64,000 bases of DNA from Methanomassiliicoccales archaeon UBA280. GTDB taxonomy: Archaea > Thermoplasmatota > Thermoplasmata > SG8-5. The stretch is from assembly GCA_002499085.1 (NCBI GenBank), contig DAKD01000004.1, positions 1 to 64,000 on the forward strand, given 5' to 3'. Position numbers and translations under genes: made by a program. The stretch's first letter is position 1, and each line of letters starts with the position of its first letter. The notes beneath the pieces are model-generated. The model was not told where the DNA came from. It was given only the letters and a program-made list of their open reading frames with translations, and did no database searches. Positions 32,485 to 41,513 of this stretch are shown piece by piece.

Positions 32485-33555
32485 ATGGCTGATATGGTAG
32501 ATATAGTTTCCCTCATCGAGGCGGGCGTTGCGTCCCTGGTGGATTATCTCTCGGCCCATGTCCTGCTCTGCCTGGTGCCGGCATTCTTCATCGCCGGTGC
32601 CCTGTCCGGGCTCCTGAACAAGGAGGCGATCACCAAGTATCTCGGGCCAGACACACCCAAGTACATCTCCTATCCGCTGGCCGCGGTCGCGGGCACTCTA
32701 CTGGCAGTCTGTTCATGCACGATACTTCCGCTGTTCGCCGGGATCTGGAAGAAGGGCGCCGGCCTGGGGCCGGCAATAACCTTTCTGATAACAGGGCCGG
32801 CCATAAACATACTGGCCATATCTCTCACCGGCCAGGTGATAGGCTGGGACATCGCTGGGGCGAGGGCTGTGCTGGCCATCTCGTTCGGCATCATAATCGG
32901 GGTTCTGATGGCCTCGATATTCGAGAGGAAGAGGAGGGCCAAGAAGTCCGCCTGCAGTTACCAAGATCCTCCGGTTCAGGATGCGGGAGAGCAGAAAGTC
33001 GACAGGAGGTTCATCCCGCTTTTCGTGCTGCTGTTCCTGGTCCTTATCTCCGGGACCCTCCCTGTTCCCATTCTCTGGCGGCTGCCCTTCGTTGCGTTTT
33101 TCGCTGTTGCGGCCGGCGCCTGGGCTCTGAAAGCCTATGCCAGGGACGACAACAAACAATGGATGGCGGAGACATGGTTCTTCACGAAAACGATCCTGCC
33201 CCTTCTGCTTGCTGGTGTCTTCATCGCGGGAATCCTCACCGTGATGATACCTGAAAGGCTCATCGCGGAATATGTCGGCGACAACTCGGTGAGGGCCAAT
33301 GCCATCACCACGGGTTTCGGCCTGCTCATGTACTTCCCCACCCTTGTGGAGGTGCCGGTCGCCGAGATGTTCCTTAGCCTGGGCATGGCCCGGGGCCCGC
33401 TTCTGGCTTACCTGCTGGCAGGCCCGACGATGTCCCTGCAGAGCATATTCGTTGTCCGGAAGCTGATGGGCACCAAGAGGGTGATGGTCTATGTCGGGCT
33501 GATGGCGGTGTTCTGCGTGCTGGGCGGATTGATATTCGGGATGGTGTTCGGATGA
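32485..33555 (+). CDS. Permease of the ArsP/DUF318 type
   Basis: About 356 residues, eight membrane segments in two groups of four around a cytoplasmic loop (EDRKRRAKKSAC-like). The motif CSCTILPLFAGIWKKGAGLGPAITFLITGPAINI, with a Cys pair, is typical of this permease family, which includes organoarsenical exporters. In this operon an arsenic role is likely. ATG at 32485 preferred to GTG 3 bp upstream. Confidence 0.85.
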   Translation: MADMVDIVSLIEAGVASLVDYLSAHVLLCLVPAFFIAGALSGLLNKEAITKYLGPDTPKYISYPLAAVAGTLLAVCSCTILPLFAGIWKKGAGLGPAITFLITGPAINILAISLTGQVIGWDIAGARAVLAISFGIIIGVLMASIFERKRRAKKSACSYQDPPVQDAGEQKVDRRFIPLFVLLFLVLISGTLPVPILWRLPFVAFFAVAAGAWALKAYARDDNKQWMAETWFFTKTILPLLLAGVFIAGILTVMIPERLIAEYVGDNSVRANAITTGFGLLMYFPTLVEVPVAEMFLSLGMARGPLLAYLLAGPTMSLQSIFVVRKLMGTKRVMVYVGLMAVFCVLGGLIFGMVFG

Positions 33556-33579
33556 TCGAGATGACCATGGGAGCGTGAG

Positions 33580-33813
33580 ATGATGAAAATCGAGATATTG
33601 GGAGCGGGCTGCGCCAAGTGCAAGGCCCTGGATAAGAACGTGAAGCAGGCTGTGAAGGAGCTCGGGATAAAGGCCGAGATAAGGAAGGTGGAGGACATGA
33701 TGAAGATAATGGAATACGGCATCATGGGCACTCCCGCGCTTGTCGTGAACGGAAAAGTGAAGTCAGTCGGCAAGCTCTTGGACGTGGCCACCATAAAGAA
33801 ATTGCTGGTGTGA
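33580..33813 (+). CDS. Thioredoxin-like small redox protein (CxxC)
   Basis: 77 residues; glutaredoxin-size thioredoxin fold of the MTH895 type. CAKC at residues 11-14, cis-Pro region GIMGTPALVVNGKV. Such proteins follow ArsP-like permeases in many genomes and probably reduce a cytosolic disulfide or arsenical. 24 bp after the permease. Confidence 0.9.
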   Translation: MMKIEILGAGCAKCKALDKNVKQAVKELGIKAEIRKVEDMMKIMEYGIMGTPALVVNGKVKSVGKLLDVATIKKLLV

Positions 33814-33823
33814 GGTGTTGAAA

Positions 33824-34192
33824 ATGAATAAAAAATGTTCATGCGGGGCCAGCGACACTCTTCTCTTCCCGTGCTCGGGCGGCTCCAATGTGGGCCAGAT
33901 TGCCAATGCTGCGGCCGTGGAGCTCACAAAGTCGGGCGACGGGGCCATGTACTGCCTGGCAGGCATCGGCGGCGATGTGGGCGGAATTGTCGAATCGACC
34001 AAGAGCGCATGCAGGGTAGTGGCCATAGACGGATGCCAGCTCCAATGCGCCAAGAAAACCCTGACCCGGGGCGGCCGCGCGCCTGACACCGAACTGATAG
34101 TCACTGACCTGGGCATCAAGAAGGGAGGCAGCATCGAGGCAGACGGGAAACATGTCCGGACAGTGGCTGAAAAAGTGAGAGAGATGCTGTGA
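33824..34192 (+). CDS. DGC-domain putative zinc/metalloid-binding protein
   Basis: About 122 residues. The DGC family is recognised by CSGGSNVGQIANAAAVEL, MYCLAGIGG, and IDGCQLQCAKKTL, which contains the Asp-Gly-Cys motif. Several Cys (CSC near the start, C at about 18, 45, 64, 70, 74) could bind metal. Often found with arsenic or ArsP-like genes. ATG at 33824 follows TGAGGTG; upstream GTG is an alternative. Confidence 0.85.
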   Translation: MNKKCSCGASDTLLFPCSGGSNVGQIANAAAVELTKSGDGAMYCLAGIGGDVGGIVESTKSACRVVAIDGCQLQCAKKTLTRGGRAPDTELIVTDLGIKKGGSIEADGKHVRTVAEKVREML

Positions 34193-34202
34193 AAGTGACG
34201 AC

Positions 34203-35336
34203 ATGAGCGAGATTGATGCAAGAATAACCGGGACAGAGAAAGGCGGGAAAAGCCTCTCGACATTCGAGAAATACCTCACCCTCTGGGTGCTGTTATGCAT
34301 CGGTGCCGGAATACTGCTAGGCAGGATGGCGCCGGGCGTCGCAGAGAGCCTGGACTCGATGTCCTTTCACCAGGTCTCGATACCCATAGCCATCTGCCTG
34401 TTCTTCATGATGTATCCCATCATGGTGAAGATAGACTTCTCCGATGTGAAGAGAGCGGCCAAGAACCCGAAACCCGTCACGATGACGCTCATCATAAACT
34501 GGGCCATCAAGCCGTTCACGATGTTTCTGATCGCCTGGCTTTTCCTGGGCGTGCTGTTCAGAAGCCTTATAACAGGCTTTGAGACGCTTCCGGACGGCAC
34601 CGAAGTGGAGCTCTACCGGTCGTACATAGCCGGCACAATACTACTGGGCATCGCGCCGTGCACGGCCATGGTCCTGGTCTGGGGATACCTTGCCGGGGGA
34701 AACGACGCGCTCACCCTGGTCATGGTGGCCATTAATTCTCTCACGATGCTCTTCCTCTATGCTCCGCTCGGCGGTTTCCTTCTCGGCATCAATGCCATGC
34801 CCATACCCTGGGAGACAATACTGCTGTCAGTCGCCGTTTATGTGGCATTGCCCTTGGCTGCAGGCTACCTCACCAGGCGCTGGCTGATAGCCAGGAAAGG
34901 CCGGGAATGGTTCGACACCAGATTTCTGAGATACCTGACGCCTGTAAGCATTTCAGCCCTGCTCATTACGCTCGTGGTGCTGTTCTCGTTCAAAGGCGAG
35001 ATAATAACCAGCAACCCGCTGACCATAGTCCTTATCGCGATTCCGCTGGCCATACAGACCTTCCTGATATTCGGCATAGGTTATTTCGTTTTCTCGAGGT
35101 GGCTGAAACTGAGATACGAGGATGCGGCACCGGCATCGATGATAGGCGCCTCGAATCACTTCGAGGTCGCGATAGCGACCGCCGTGATGCTGTTCGGCCT
35201 GGGGTCGGGCGCGGCGCTGGCCACCGTGGTCGGCGTGCTCATCGAGGTCCCGGTGATGCTTCTCCTGGTCAGGATATGCCTGAGGACCAGGCATATGTTC
35301 AGGGAAAGGGGGCATGCAAAGGAGGCTGCCGCATGA
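34203..35336 (+). CDS. acr3: ACR3-type arsenite efflux transporter
   Basis: 377 residues, ten membrane segments, the ACR3 size. Markers: MYPIMVKIDFSDV, GIAPCTAMVLVWGYLAGGN with the Cys essential in ACR3, and the C-terminal ASNHFEVAIATAV. It expels As(III) from the cell, driven by the membrane potential or proton gradient. 10 bp after the DGC gene and overlapping arsC by ATGA. Confidence 0.96.
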   Translation: MSEIDARITGTEKGGKSLSTFEKYLTLWVLLCIGAGILLGRMAPGVAESLDSMSFHQVSIPIAICLFFMMYPIMVKIDFSDVKRAAKNPKPVTMTLIINWAIKPFTMFLIAWLFLGVLFRSLITGFETLPDGTEVELYRSYIAGTILLGIAPCTAMVLVWGYLAGGNDALTLVMVAINSLTMLFLYAPLGGFLLGINAMPIPWETILLSVAVYVALPLAAGYLTRRWLIARKGREWFDTRFLRYLTPVSISALLITLVVLFSFKGEIITSNPLTIVLIAIPLAIQTFLIFGIGYFVFSRWLKLRYEDAAPASMIGASNHFEVAIATAVMLFGLGSGAALATVVGVLIEVPVMLLLVRICLRTRHMFRERGHAKEAAA

Positions 35337-35761
35337 AGAGCGTGCTTTTCATCTGCACCCACAACTCTGCCAGGTCCCAGATGGCCGAGGCCATTCTGGG
35401 CATGATGCACGGCAAGGATTTTGTGGCCAGAAGCGCCGGAACAACGCCCGGCCGGGTGAACCCCCACGCGATACAGGTCATGAAGGAGATCGGCCTGGAC
35501 ATCTCAGCCAGCCGCTCGAAATCGCTCGAAGAATTCAGAGGGGAAACATTCGACCACGTCGTCACGGTCTGCGACTCTGCAAAGGAAGCGTGCCCGTTCT
35601 TTCCGGGTAAAAATATAATACATAGAAGCTTCCCAGACCCTTCCGGTGTAATAGGAACCGAGGATGAGATGCTGCAGGCTTTCAGGAATTCAAGGGATGA
35701 GATAAGGAACTGGATAGACAAGGAATTCGTCCCGAACATGAAGATGGCAAAGGAAAGGTGA
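35333..35761 (+). CDS. arsC: Arsenate reductase, thioredoxin-linked LMW-PTP type
   Basis: 142 residues. Phosphatase P-loop CTHNSARSQ (CX5R) at residues 8-14. The DHVVTVCDSAKEACPFFPG segment supplies the two resolving Cys; DP in SFPDPSG is the general acid loop. It reduces As(V) to As(III), using thioredoxin, for export by ACR3 encoded just upstream. Confidence 0.95.
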   Translation: MKSVLFICTHNSARSQMAEAILGMMHGKDFVARSAGTTPGRVNPHAIQVMKEIGLDISASRSKSLEEFRGETFDHVVTVCDSAKEACPFFPGKNIIHRSFPDPSGVIGTEDEMLQAFRNSRDEIRNWIDKEFVPNMKMAKER

Positions 35762-35765
35762 TGGC

Positions 35766-36719
35766 ATGTCAAGAGAGAAGCATCTGCAGAAAAGAAGAAG
35801 GCAGGAATTGAGGGAGAAGGGGTTCATCCCGTGCGGGTACTGCGACGAGATGGTCAGCCCGAGCGCTCTGAGATGCGAGCACTGCGGGAAGCTGTACAAC
35901 ACAGGCAAGCAGCTCCTGGCAGTGGCCATAGCGCTCATCGTGGCGCTGAGCGCGGTCGGAGTCTATTTCCTCTACCCCCAGGAAGGCCAGGGCGCCTACG
36001 TGCCACCCGAGGACGTGCCGACGGTACTGTCTGCCAGCCCGACCGGCAGCAGTGCGTCTGTCTCCTCGGTCATTTCCGCAACGTTCAACAGGGATATGAA
36101 CCAGGCCAGCGTGGAATCCGCTTTCTCGATTGCCCCCTATGTCCCCGGAACTTTCTCCTGGAGCGGGAACACACTCAGGTACTCGCCCTCGGCCTCCCTT
36201 GCGGAGGGCACATACTATGCGGTCACGATAGGCAGCGGGGCCAAGGACACGGACGGCCAGAGCCTGGACTGCGGGATTTACATATGGCGCTTCACGACCG
36301 CTGGCGGTTCATCGATGCCGACGCTGAGGAGCATCGGCACGGGCGACAACGAATTCTGGTCGACTTCCACGAGCCATCCGACATGGGCGCAGGCCGCGGT
36401 TCAGTCAAAACCGGTTCTTATACTCACACACACGACAGGCTGCTATCCATGCACAGTCATGACCGGGACATGCGAGCAGGTGTACTCGGAGTACTCTGGC
36501 TACATAACTTACTACGACCTTACATCGGGGGAAGATGAGCCTGATGCGAGCCAGTGCTTCGCAGCATACGACCCTGTCCCCCCGAACTATGTGCCCCTCA
36601 CAACATTACTGACTCTGGGGCCGAGCAACCAGATAATATGGCACAGCTGGGAAGGCGTGATCGACGAGGCCACGCTGTCCAGCTGGATAGACGACGCCAT
36701 TAGCTATCATAATCAATGA
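35766..36719 (+). CDS. Zinc-ribbon, membrane-anchored Ig-like and thioredoxin-fold protein
   Basis: 317 residues. A basic N-terminus, zinc ribbon CGYC/CEHC (about 23-40), a single membrane segment (LLAVAIALIVALSAVGVYF), then an SbsA-like Ig domain (about 80-180: FNRDMNQASVESAFSI, GNTLRYSPSASLAEGTYY), and a C-terminal thioredoxin-like domain with CYPC. The zinc ribbon is cytoplasmic and the rest outside. Four bp after arsC, hence in the ars operon. Its thioredoxin part is paralogous to the next gene (GTGD..FW and WHSWEGV..E.TLS.W in both). Confidence 0.85.
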   Translation: MSREKHLQKRRRQELREKGFIPCGYCDEMVSPSALRCEHCGKLYNTGKQLLAVAIALIVALSAVGVYFLYPQEGQGAYVPPEDVPTVLSASPTGSSASVSSVISATFNRDMNQASVESAFSIAPYVPGTFSWSGNTLRYSPSASLAEGTYYAVTIGSGAKDTDGQSLDCGIYIWRFTTAGGSSMPTLRSIGTGDNEFWSTSTSHPTWAQAAVQSKPVLILTHTTGCYPCTVMTGTCEQVYSEYSGYITYYDLTSGEDEPDASQCFAAYDPVPPNYVPLTTLLTLGPSNQIIWHSWEGVIDEATLSSWIDDAISYHNQ

Positions 36720-36722
36720 TTG

Positions 36723-37268
36723 ATGTCGGGTGCACGGATGACCAATGATAAAATCGGATGGAAGGGCGTTGCGTTACCGATAATAGCGGTAGTCATGATA
36801 TTCGGCGTTGGATACATCATCGGCCAGTATCAAAAAGGCAATGCGCTCCCCCAGGGGATCGGCACGGGAGATGATGATTTCTGGACCATTGCAACGACTC
36901 ACCCATCATGGGCCGCCGATGCAGTCCGGACTGCCCCGGTTCTGATTTTCACGCACAGCACGAACTGCGACCCATGCATTGAGCAGGCTGATATCTGCGA
37001 TTCAGTGAATGAGCGATATTCAACCCAAATATCCTATTTTGACTTCGTTTCCGGCATCGATCCCGAAGCACCGGCCTGCTTCGACGCATACGACCCGGAT
37101 GACGGGACCCATTACATCCCGCTCACTGTGGTTCTGACCATGGGACCCGACGGTGCGATATTATGGCACAGCTGGGAGGGAGTCGTGGAAGAGTCCACGC
37201 TCTCAGGCTGGGTGGAACAGGCGATCGAATACAATGAACAGTATGGGAGTGGGACGTATGCTCGCTAA
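36723..37268 (+). CDS. Membrane-anchored thioredoxin-fold protein (CDPC)
   Basis: About 181 residues. One N-terminal membrane anchor (VALPIIAVVMIFGVGYII), then a thioredoxin-like domain with the motif CDPC and the paralogous GTGDDDFW and WHSWEGVVEESTLSGW. The start may be ATG 36723 or 36738. It overlaps the following gene by 11 bp. Extracytoplasmic disulfide exchange is the likely role, fed by the CcdA-like fusion downstream. Confidence 0.85.
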   Translation: MSGARMTNDKIGWKGVALPIIAVVMIFGVGYIIGQYQKGNALPQGIGTGDDDFWTIATTHPSWAADAVRTAPVLIFTHSTNCDPCIEQADICDSVNERYSTQISYFDFVSGIDPEAPACFDAYDPDDGTHYIPLTVVLTMGPDGAILWHSWEGVVEESTLSGWVEQAIEYNEQYGSGTYAR

Positions 37269-38673
37269 AAGAATGTCATTGATCATTGCAGCCGCAATCA
37301 TCCTTGCAACAGTCGGCACATTTGCCATGAGCCGGAATGTCGCCGCCGAGATTGTCCCGGCGCCCGACTTCACTGCCGTGGACCATCTGGGCCGCACATT
37401 CTCGCTGAACGAGTCCCTTGGCAAGGTGACGATGATCCATGTCACCCAGCTGGAGAGCCCGATATGCATCGAGTGCGAAGCGCACATGGTGGACCAGATG
37501 CGGGAGCTTGCGGAGCTTCAGAACGACCCTGACATCAGCGTCATCACGCTCAATGTCCGCAAGAACCCCTACTCCCCGGACGGCTGGACCCTCGCACGGG
37601 ACTGGTGGGGCATCAATGTGACATGGCACTGGGTCGAGGAGATGGACCCTTACGCAATAGCAGGCCAGTACCAGGAATACTGGGACGTGAACGGCAATTT
37701 CGCAAATCCGAGCCTGATTATGATAGACTCGGAGCAGAACGTGGTTGGCGTATATCACATCTACACGATGAACAGCGGCGAGGCGGATGGCATCCAAACC
37801 GCGGATTCGCTGCGCGAGGATGCGGCCGAGATCATGGCAGGCGAATGGACCGTCTTCAGGGGCCAGACCGGCACCACGACCTATCTGGGGGTCTTCCTGC
37901 TCGGCATACTCTCGACATTCTCGCCATGCTCGCTTTTCATGCTCTTCGCCATCATCTCCTTTATTGTCTCGTCCGGGAACAGGGCAAGAAGGCAAACCGC
38001 AGGGACAGGCGTGGTATTCGAGGTATTGTCTCCGGAACGGAAGCAGCCGGGCCACGGGAATGCAGGGGGATCCGACTGGAGGTCCGGCCTGTGGGTCGGA
38101 ATGACCTTCTCGCTCGGCATGGTTTTGATTTTCGCGCTCTTCGGGGCGCTGGCATCCTACATCGGCGTGTTCATCGAATCCTCGACCGCATTCTCGCTGA
38201 TAGTCGGGATAACCCTGGCCATACTCGGGATAAACATAGTCTGGCCGTTGGGAGATGCCTTCAGGCGGCTGTTCAGCCGCGGAGGCGGGCAGGCCTGCGG
38301 CGCAGAGGAAGACAACACGAAAAGGCTGATGAGGCGCCTGGAGGGTGTGAACCAAGGGGTTGTGGGCGTCATACTGGGCATACTGTTCACGGTCGGCTGG
38401 ACACCCTGCGCCCTTGCCATGGTGCTGCCGGTCCTGGTGATGATAATCAGCGGCAAGGTGACGCTAATCGCGGGCATCGGCCTGATGTGCGCGTTCGCGC
38501 TCGGTCGGGCTGTGGTTGTCACAACCTTCTGCGCAGCCATCGGCGGGATGAAATCCAGGATATACGGGAAGTTCCTGACCGCAGGGAAGTGGATACAGCC
38601 GATATTCGGCGCTGCCATGATTGCCCTCGGCGTGATATACGCGCTGAGGTACTGGGGATTCAACCTGTGGTGA
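37258..38673 (+). CDS. TlpA-like thioredoxin domain fused to CcdA/DsbD-type membrane electron carrier
   Basis: About 471 residues. A signal/anchor (MSLIIAAAIILATVGTFA) leads to a peroxiredoxin/TlpA-like domain (APDFTAVDHLGRTFSLNE, CIEC). Then six membrane segments of the CcdA type, with the two redox Cys in FSPCSLFML and GWTPCALAMV. Such proteins move electrons from cytoplasmic thioredoxin to outside partners; here the donor and the acceptor domain are in one chain. Last gene of the ars run. The ORF is open upstream, but ATG 37258 begins the signal sequence. Confidence 0.88.
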   Translation: MLAKRMSLIIAAAIILATVGTFAMSRNVAAEIVPAPDFTAVDHLGRTFSLNESLGKVTMIHVTQLESPICIECEAHMVDQMRELAELQNDPDISVITLNVRKNPYSPDGWTLARDWWGINVTWHWVEEMDPYAIAGQYQEYWDVNGNFANPSLIMIDSEQNVVGVYHIYTMNSGEADGIQTADSLREDAAEIMAGEWTVFRGQTGTTTYLGVFLLGILSTFSPCSLFMLFAIISFIVSSGNRARRQTAGTGVVFEVLSPERKQPGHGNAGGSDWRSGLWVGMTFSLGMVLIFALFGALASYIGVFIESSTAFSLIVGITLAILGINIVWPLGDAFRRLFSRGGGQACGAEEDNTKRLMRRLEGVNQGVVGVILGILFTVGWTPCALAMVLPVLVMIISGKVTLIAGIGLMCAFALGRAVVVTTFCAAIGGMKSRIYGKFLTAGKWIQPIFGAAMIALGVIYALRYWGFNLW

Positions 38674-38688
38674 CGAGTGCCCGCAGCC

Positions 38689-39432
38689 TCAATTTCCCTT
38701 TGCTAGGTTCCTTCTGTGGAACATGTTCGCGACACCCATGAACACTGTGGTGAACAGCAGAAGAACAAGAATGTCCAGCCAGGCCGGGAGTGTGGAATTC
38801 CCGCCCAGTCCAGCGTTCAGCAGGTCGACCAGATAAGTCAGCGGCGATAAGTATGACAGGGTCAAGAGAGCGCCGTCAAGCTGAGACAGCGGCACGAATA
38901 TCCCGCTGATGAATATCATGGGGAACCTCACAAGGCTGGACAGCATCATTACATTCGACGGGGTGCGGGAGGATGTAGATGCCATGAGCACGCCCATGGC
39001 CGAGAAGCATGCGCTTCCGAGCAACATGGCAATTGAAACAAAGATAACATCAGTCACGGCAGTTCCCAGGAAGATTATGCCGGTGACCATTACCATCACC
39101 GATAGAACTCCGCCGAATAACGCGCCTGCTAAAGCGTCTCCCGCCACAATCGTGCCTATCGTTACAGGATAGGACAGCAGTCGTTCATAGGTTCCAGCCT
39201 GTTTTTCCCATGGCGTGATGAGCGGCCCCAGTGCTGATGCGGTGAAGAACAGGGTCATTGCCAAGAAACCCGGGAAGAAAACAGCAACATCGACTTCCCT
39301 TCCTAGATAAAATGATATGAACATGAATAGCGGGAAAAGCAAACCGAATATGATCACTGGCGCTTTCTTGTAATATATAGAATTCTTGCCTGCGGTGATG
39401 AGGACGCCCCTGACTGCAAGCGAAAAATTCAT
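38689..39432 (-). CDS. ABC-2 type exporter permease
   Basis: 247 residues with six membrane segments and the ABC-2 pattern (GPLITPWEKQAGTYERLLSYPVTIGTIV; FPMIFISGIFVPLSQLDGALLTLSYLSPLTYLVDLLN). Paired with the ATPase gene, which overlaps it by 4 bp. Exports an unknown substrate (drug, lipid or peptide). Confidence 0.9.
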   Translation of the reverse strand: MNFSLAVRGVLITAGKNSIYYKKAPVIIFGLLFPLFMFISFYLGREVDVAVFFPGFLAMTLFFTASALGPLITPWEKQAGTYERLLSYPVTIGTIVAGDALAGALFGGVLSVMVMVTGIIFLGTAVTDVIFVSIAMLLGSACFSAMGVLMASTSSRTPSNVMMLSSLVRFPMIFISGIFVPLSQLDGALLTLSYLSPLTYLVDLLNAGLGGNSTLPAWLDILVLLLFTTVFMGVANMFHRRNLAKGN

Positions 39433-40361
39433 TTCATACCCCCTGTGAGCTGCACGAAAGCTTCTTCCAGACTGGGACCGACCATGGTCAGAGTCATGAT
39501 GCGAATGCCATTCGCCTGCGTCCAGATGGCCAGGTGTTTTATTGTGGCATCCGGGTCCTCGCTCTGCATGCGCAATCTGTCCCCCAATATCTCCACTTTG
39601 GAAATGGAACTATGGGCGAGTGCCGCCGGTTCAACGGCCCTATCTAATGAAATTTCAATTACCTGGCTTTTGTCGAATGCCTTTTTCAAATTCTCGGGTC
39701 TGTCCATGGCAACCAGCTTTCCCCGGTTTATTATTCCGACCCTCTGGCATATGCGGTTCGCATCCTCTATGTTGTGCGTTGTAAGGAATATAGTGCATCC
39801 CCTGCTGTTCATATCCCGTATTGTATCCACAATCAGCCGCTTGCTCTGCACGTCAAGGCCCTCTGTCGGCTCATCCAAGAATAGAACGCTTGGAGAATGA
39901 ATTATGGCGCAGGCAATGCTGATGCGCTGTTTCATCCCCTTCGAGAAAGTGCTGACACGGCTATCCGCGCGTTCGGATAGACCCAGCCGCGCAAGCAGTT
40001 CGTCTGTTTTGCCGGATAGCACAGATTTCGGCATGCCATAATACCTGCCGGCAAGCTCGATATTTTTTCTGGCAGTCAAATCGCCATAAACATTACCGAC
40101 CTCAGGAATGACCCCGGTGACCATCTTTGCGCTGACAGGGTCTTTCGCCATGTCAATCCTATTCAAGATTACATTGCCAGTATCAGGCCTGATTATGCCA
40201 GTGAGCATCCGCATAGTGGTGGATTTTCCTGCCCCGTTCGGACCAAGGAATCCGAAAATCTCGCCTTTGCCCACCTCGAAACTCACTCTATCCACTGCAA
40301 TGATATCGCCGAACTTCTTCGATAGATTCTCAGCCTTCAGAGCAATTCCGTCACCGTTCAA
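39429..40361 (-). CDS. ABC exporter ATP-binding protein
   Basis: 310 residues. Walker A GPNGAGKST near residues 40-48, signature STFSKGMKQR (the usual LSGGQ is FSKGM here, as in many ABC-2 drug exporters), Walker B SVLFLDEPTEGLD, H-loop TTHNIEDANR. The C-terminal about 90 residues are the DUF4162-like extension. Start ATG overlaps the cupin stop by 11 bp. Confidence 0.95.
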   Translation of the reverse strand: MNGDGIALKAENLSKKFGDIIAVDRVSFEVGKGEIFGFLGPNGAGKSTTMRMLTGIIRPDTGNVILNRIDMAKDPVSAKMVTGVIPEVGNVYGDLTARKNIELAGRYYGMPKSVLSGKTDELLARLGLSERADSRVSTFSKGMKQRISIACAIIHSPSVLFLDEPTEGLDVQSKRLIVDTIRDMNSRGCTIFLTTHNIEDANRICQRVGIINRGKLVAMDRPENLKKAFDKSQVIEISLDRAVEPAALAHSSISKVEILGDRLRMQSEDPDATIKHLAIWTQANGIRIMTLTMVGPSLEEAFVQLTGGMK

Positions 40362-40689
40362 TTCGCGCCTCCTGGGATTTGGAATTTATCTGAACGCCCA
40401 ATAACCTGGCACCGGTCGAGGTTGACATCGAGATTGTAGCGGGATCGCTCACGATTCCCTGGCCTTCCACTAGGGACACTGTTTCGCCGTTCACAATGAT
40501 GTCCACTGCTCCGGAGAGTACCTGAAAAATCACATTGGCTGACATCTCGCAAGGAGGTATGCTCTCGCCCTGCGACAATTCGATTACCCTGATTTTGAAG
40601 TTGTCCGCCTGATGGAGAACATTTGTCTTGCCTTTGCCGTCAGGATTAAAATCCAATTGCCTGGCATCATACAATTTCGCAGGCATCAT
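40351..40689 (-). CDS. Cupin-domain protein
   Basis: About 112 residues. A single cupin barrel: FKIRVIELSQGESIPPCEMSANVIFQVLSGAVDIIVNGETVSLVEGQGIVSD; the metal-ligand His set is incomplete (Glu/Ser in place of His), so it may bind a ligand rather than catalyse. ATG 40689 overlaps the arsR-like stop (ATGA). It may sense the molecule exported by the ABC system. Confidence 0.8.
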   Translation of the reverse strand: MMPAKLYDARQLDFNPDGKGKTNVLHQADNFKIRVIELSQGESIPPCEMSANVIFQVLSGAVDIIVNGETVSLVEGQGIVSDPATISMSTSTGARLLGVQINSKSQEARIER

Positions 40690-40994
40690 TTCCATTCCTC
40701 CAACAGGTCTATCTCGATCTTGCTGGTCCTGAGCTTCCAGACCTTCTCGGGGGCGCCGCCGCCCTCCTCCTTGTACTCGGCCACCTCGATAATCCCCGCG
40801 GCCTTCAGCTCCGAGAGATGGTAATAAACTCCGGACTGGGTCACGCCCTCCTCCCTCTTGGAGAGGAAACCGTGTATTTCCTTGGTACTCTTCTTGCCCT
40901 TTCCGATGAACCTTATAATGTCCCATCTGGTTGGACAGTGAAGCGCCTGAATGTACTTCCTCAATGGGTTATTGTTGCATCCTCCATCACACAT
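40686..40994 (-). CDS. ArsR-type winged-helix regulator
   Basis: 102 residues. N-terminal Cys cluster (MCDGGC), then ALHCPTRWDIIRFIGKGKKSTKEIHGFL, recognition region VTQSGVYYHLSELKAAGIIEV and a wing. First gene of the cupin-ABC operon, so probably its autoregulated repressor. The promoter contains a 12-bp direct repeat. Confidence 0.88.
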   Translation of the reverse strand: MCDGGCNNNPLRKYIQALHCPTRWDIIRFIGKGKKSTKEIHGFLSKREEGVTQSGVYYHLSELKAAGIIEVAEYKEEGGGAPEKVWKLRTSKIEIDLLEEWK

Positions 40995-41004
40995 TGTATC
41001 ACCT

Positions 41005-41050
41005 GAATATTGCTGTGAAAGACTGGAATATTGCTGTAATATTTAAAACT
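41005..41050 (-). promoter_or_regulatory. Promoter with 12-bp direct repeats (ArsR-cupin-ABC operon)
   Basis: GAATATTGCTGT occurs at 41005-41016 and 41026-41037, 21 bp apart (two helical turns), between the start codon and the minus-strand TATA-like TTTTAAATATTA (about 41037-41048). A good candidate operator for the regulator. Confidence 0.6.
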
Positions 41051-41124
41051 ACCCCCTTATGATTTCCGCACCTTTAGAAATCTGCTTCGGAAACCTTTTA
41101 TGGGATTGACACCATCTCCTGGCC

Positions 41125-41454
41125 ATGGCCCAAAAGCAATGGCTCTACCGCATCCAGCCCAGGCGCAAGGACATGCTGAAGAAAGAGCCCACCGAAAGGG
41201 AGGGCAGATTGATAGGCGAGCATTTCGCCTACCTGAAGGATCTCACGGAGAAAGGCGTGGTCCTGCTGGCCGGCAGGACTCTCAATACCGATGCCAGCAG
41301 CTTCGGGATAGTGATTTTCCTCGCAAAGGACGAGAAGGAGGCCGGGAGGATTTTCGAGAGCGACCCGGCCGTGAAGGGCGGGGTGTTCAGGGGCGAGGTT
41401 TACCCGTACGGTGTGGCGCTGGTTGGAGAATCCGTCTTGAAACAGAATCGATGA
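41125..41454 (+). CDS. YCII-related domain protein
   Basis: 109 residues. The YciI-like dimeric alpha/beta-barrel fold: a start MAQKQWLYRIQPRRKDML, EGRLIGEHFAYLKDLTEKGVVLLAGRT (His as a possible active site), GIVIFLAKDEKEAGRIFESDPAVKGGVF and YPYGV at the end. A stand-alone small enzyme or binder of unknown substrate. Confidence 0.88.
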   Translation: MAQKQWLYRIQPRRKDMLKKEPTEREGRLIGEHFAYLKDLTEKGVVLLAGRTLNTDASSFGIVIFLAKDEKEAGRIFESDPAVKGGVFRGEVYPYGVALVGESVLKQNR

Positions 41455-41513
41455 AAGTTATATTCTTTAATAACTTGCATAGATTTATATATCCATAAGT
41501 GCTGTCATCAAGC

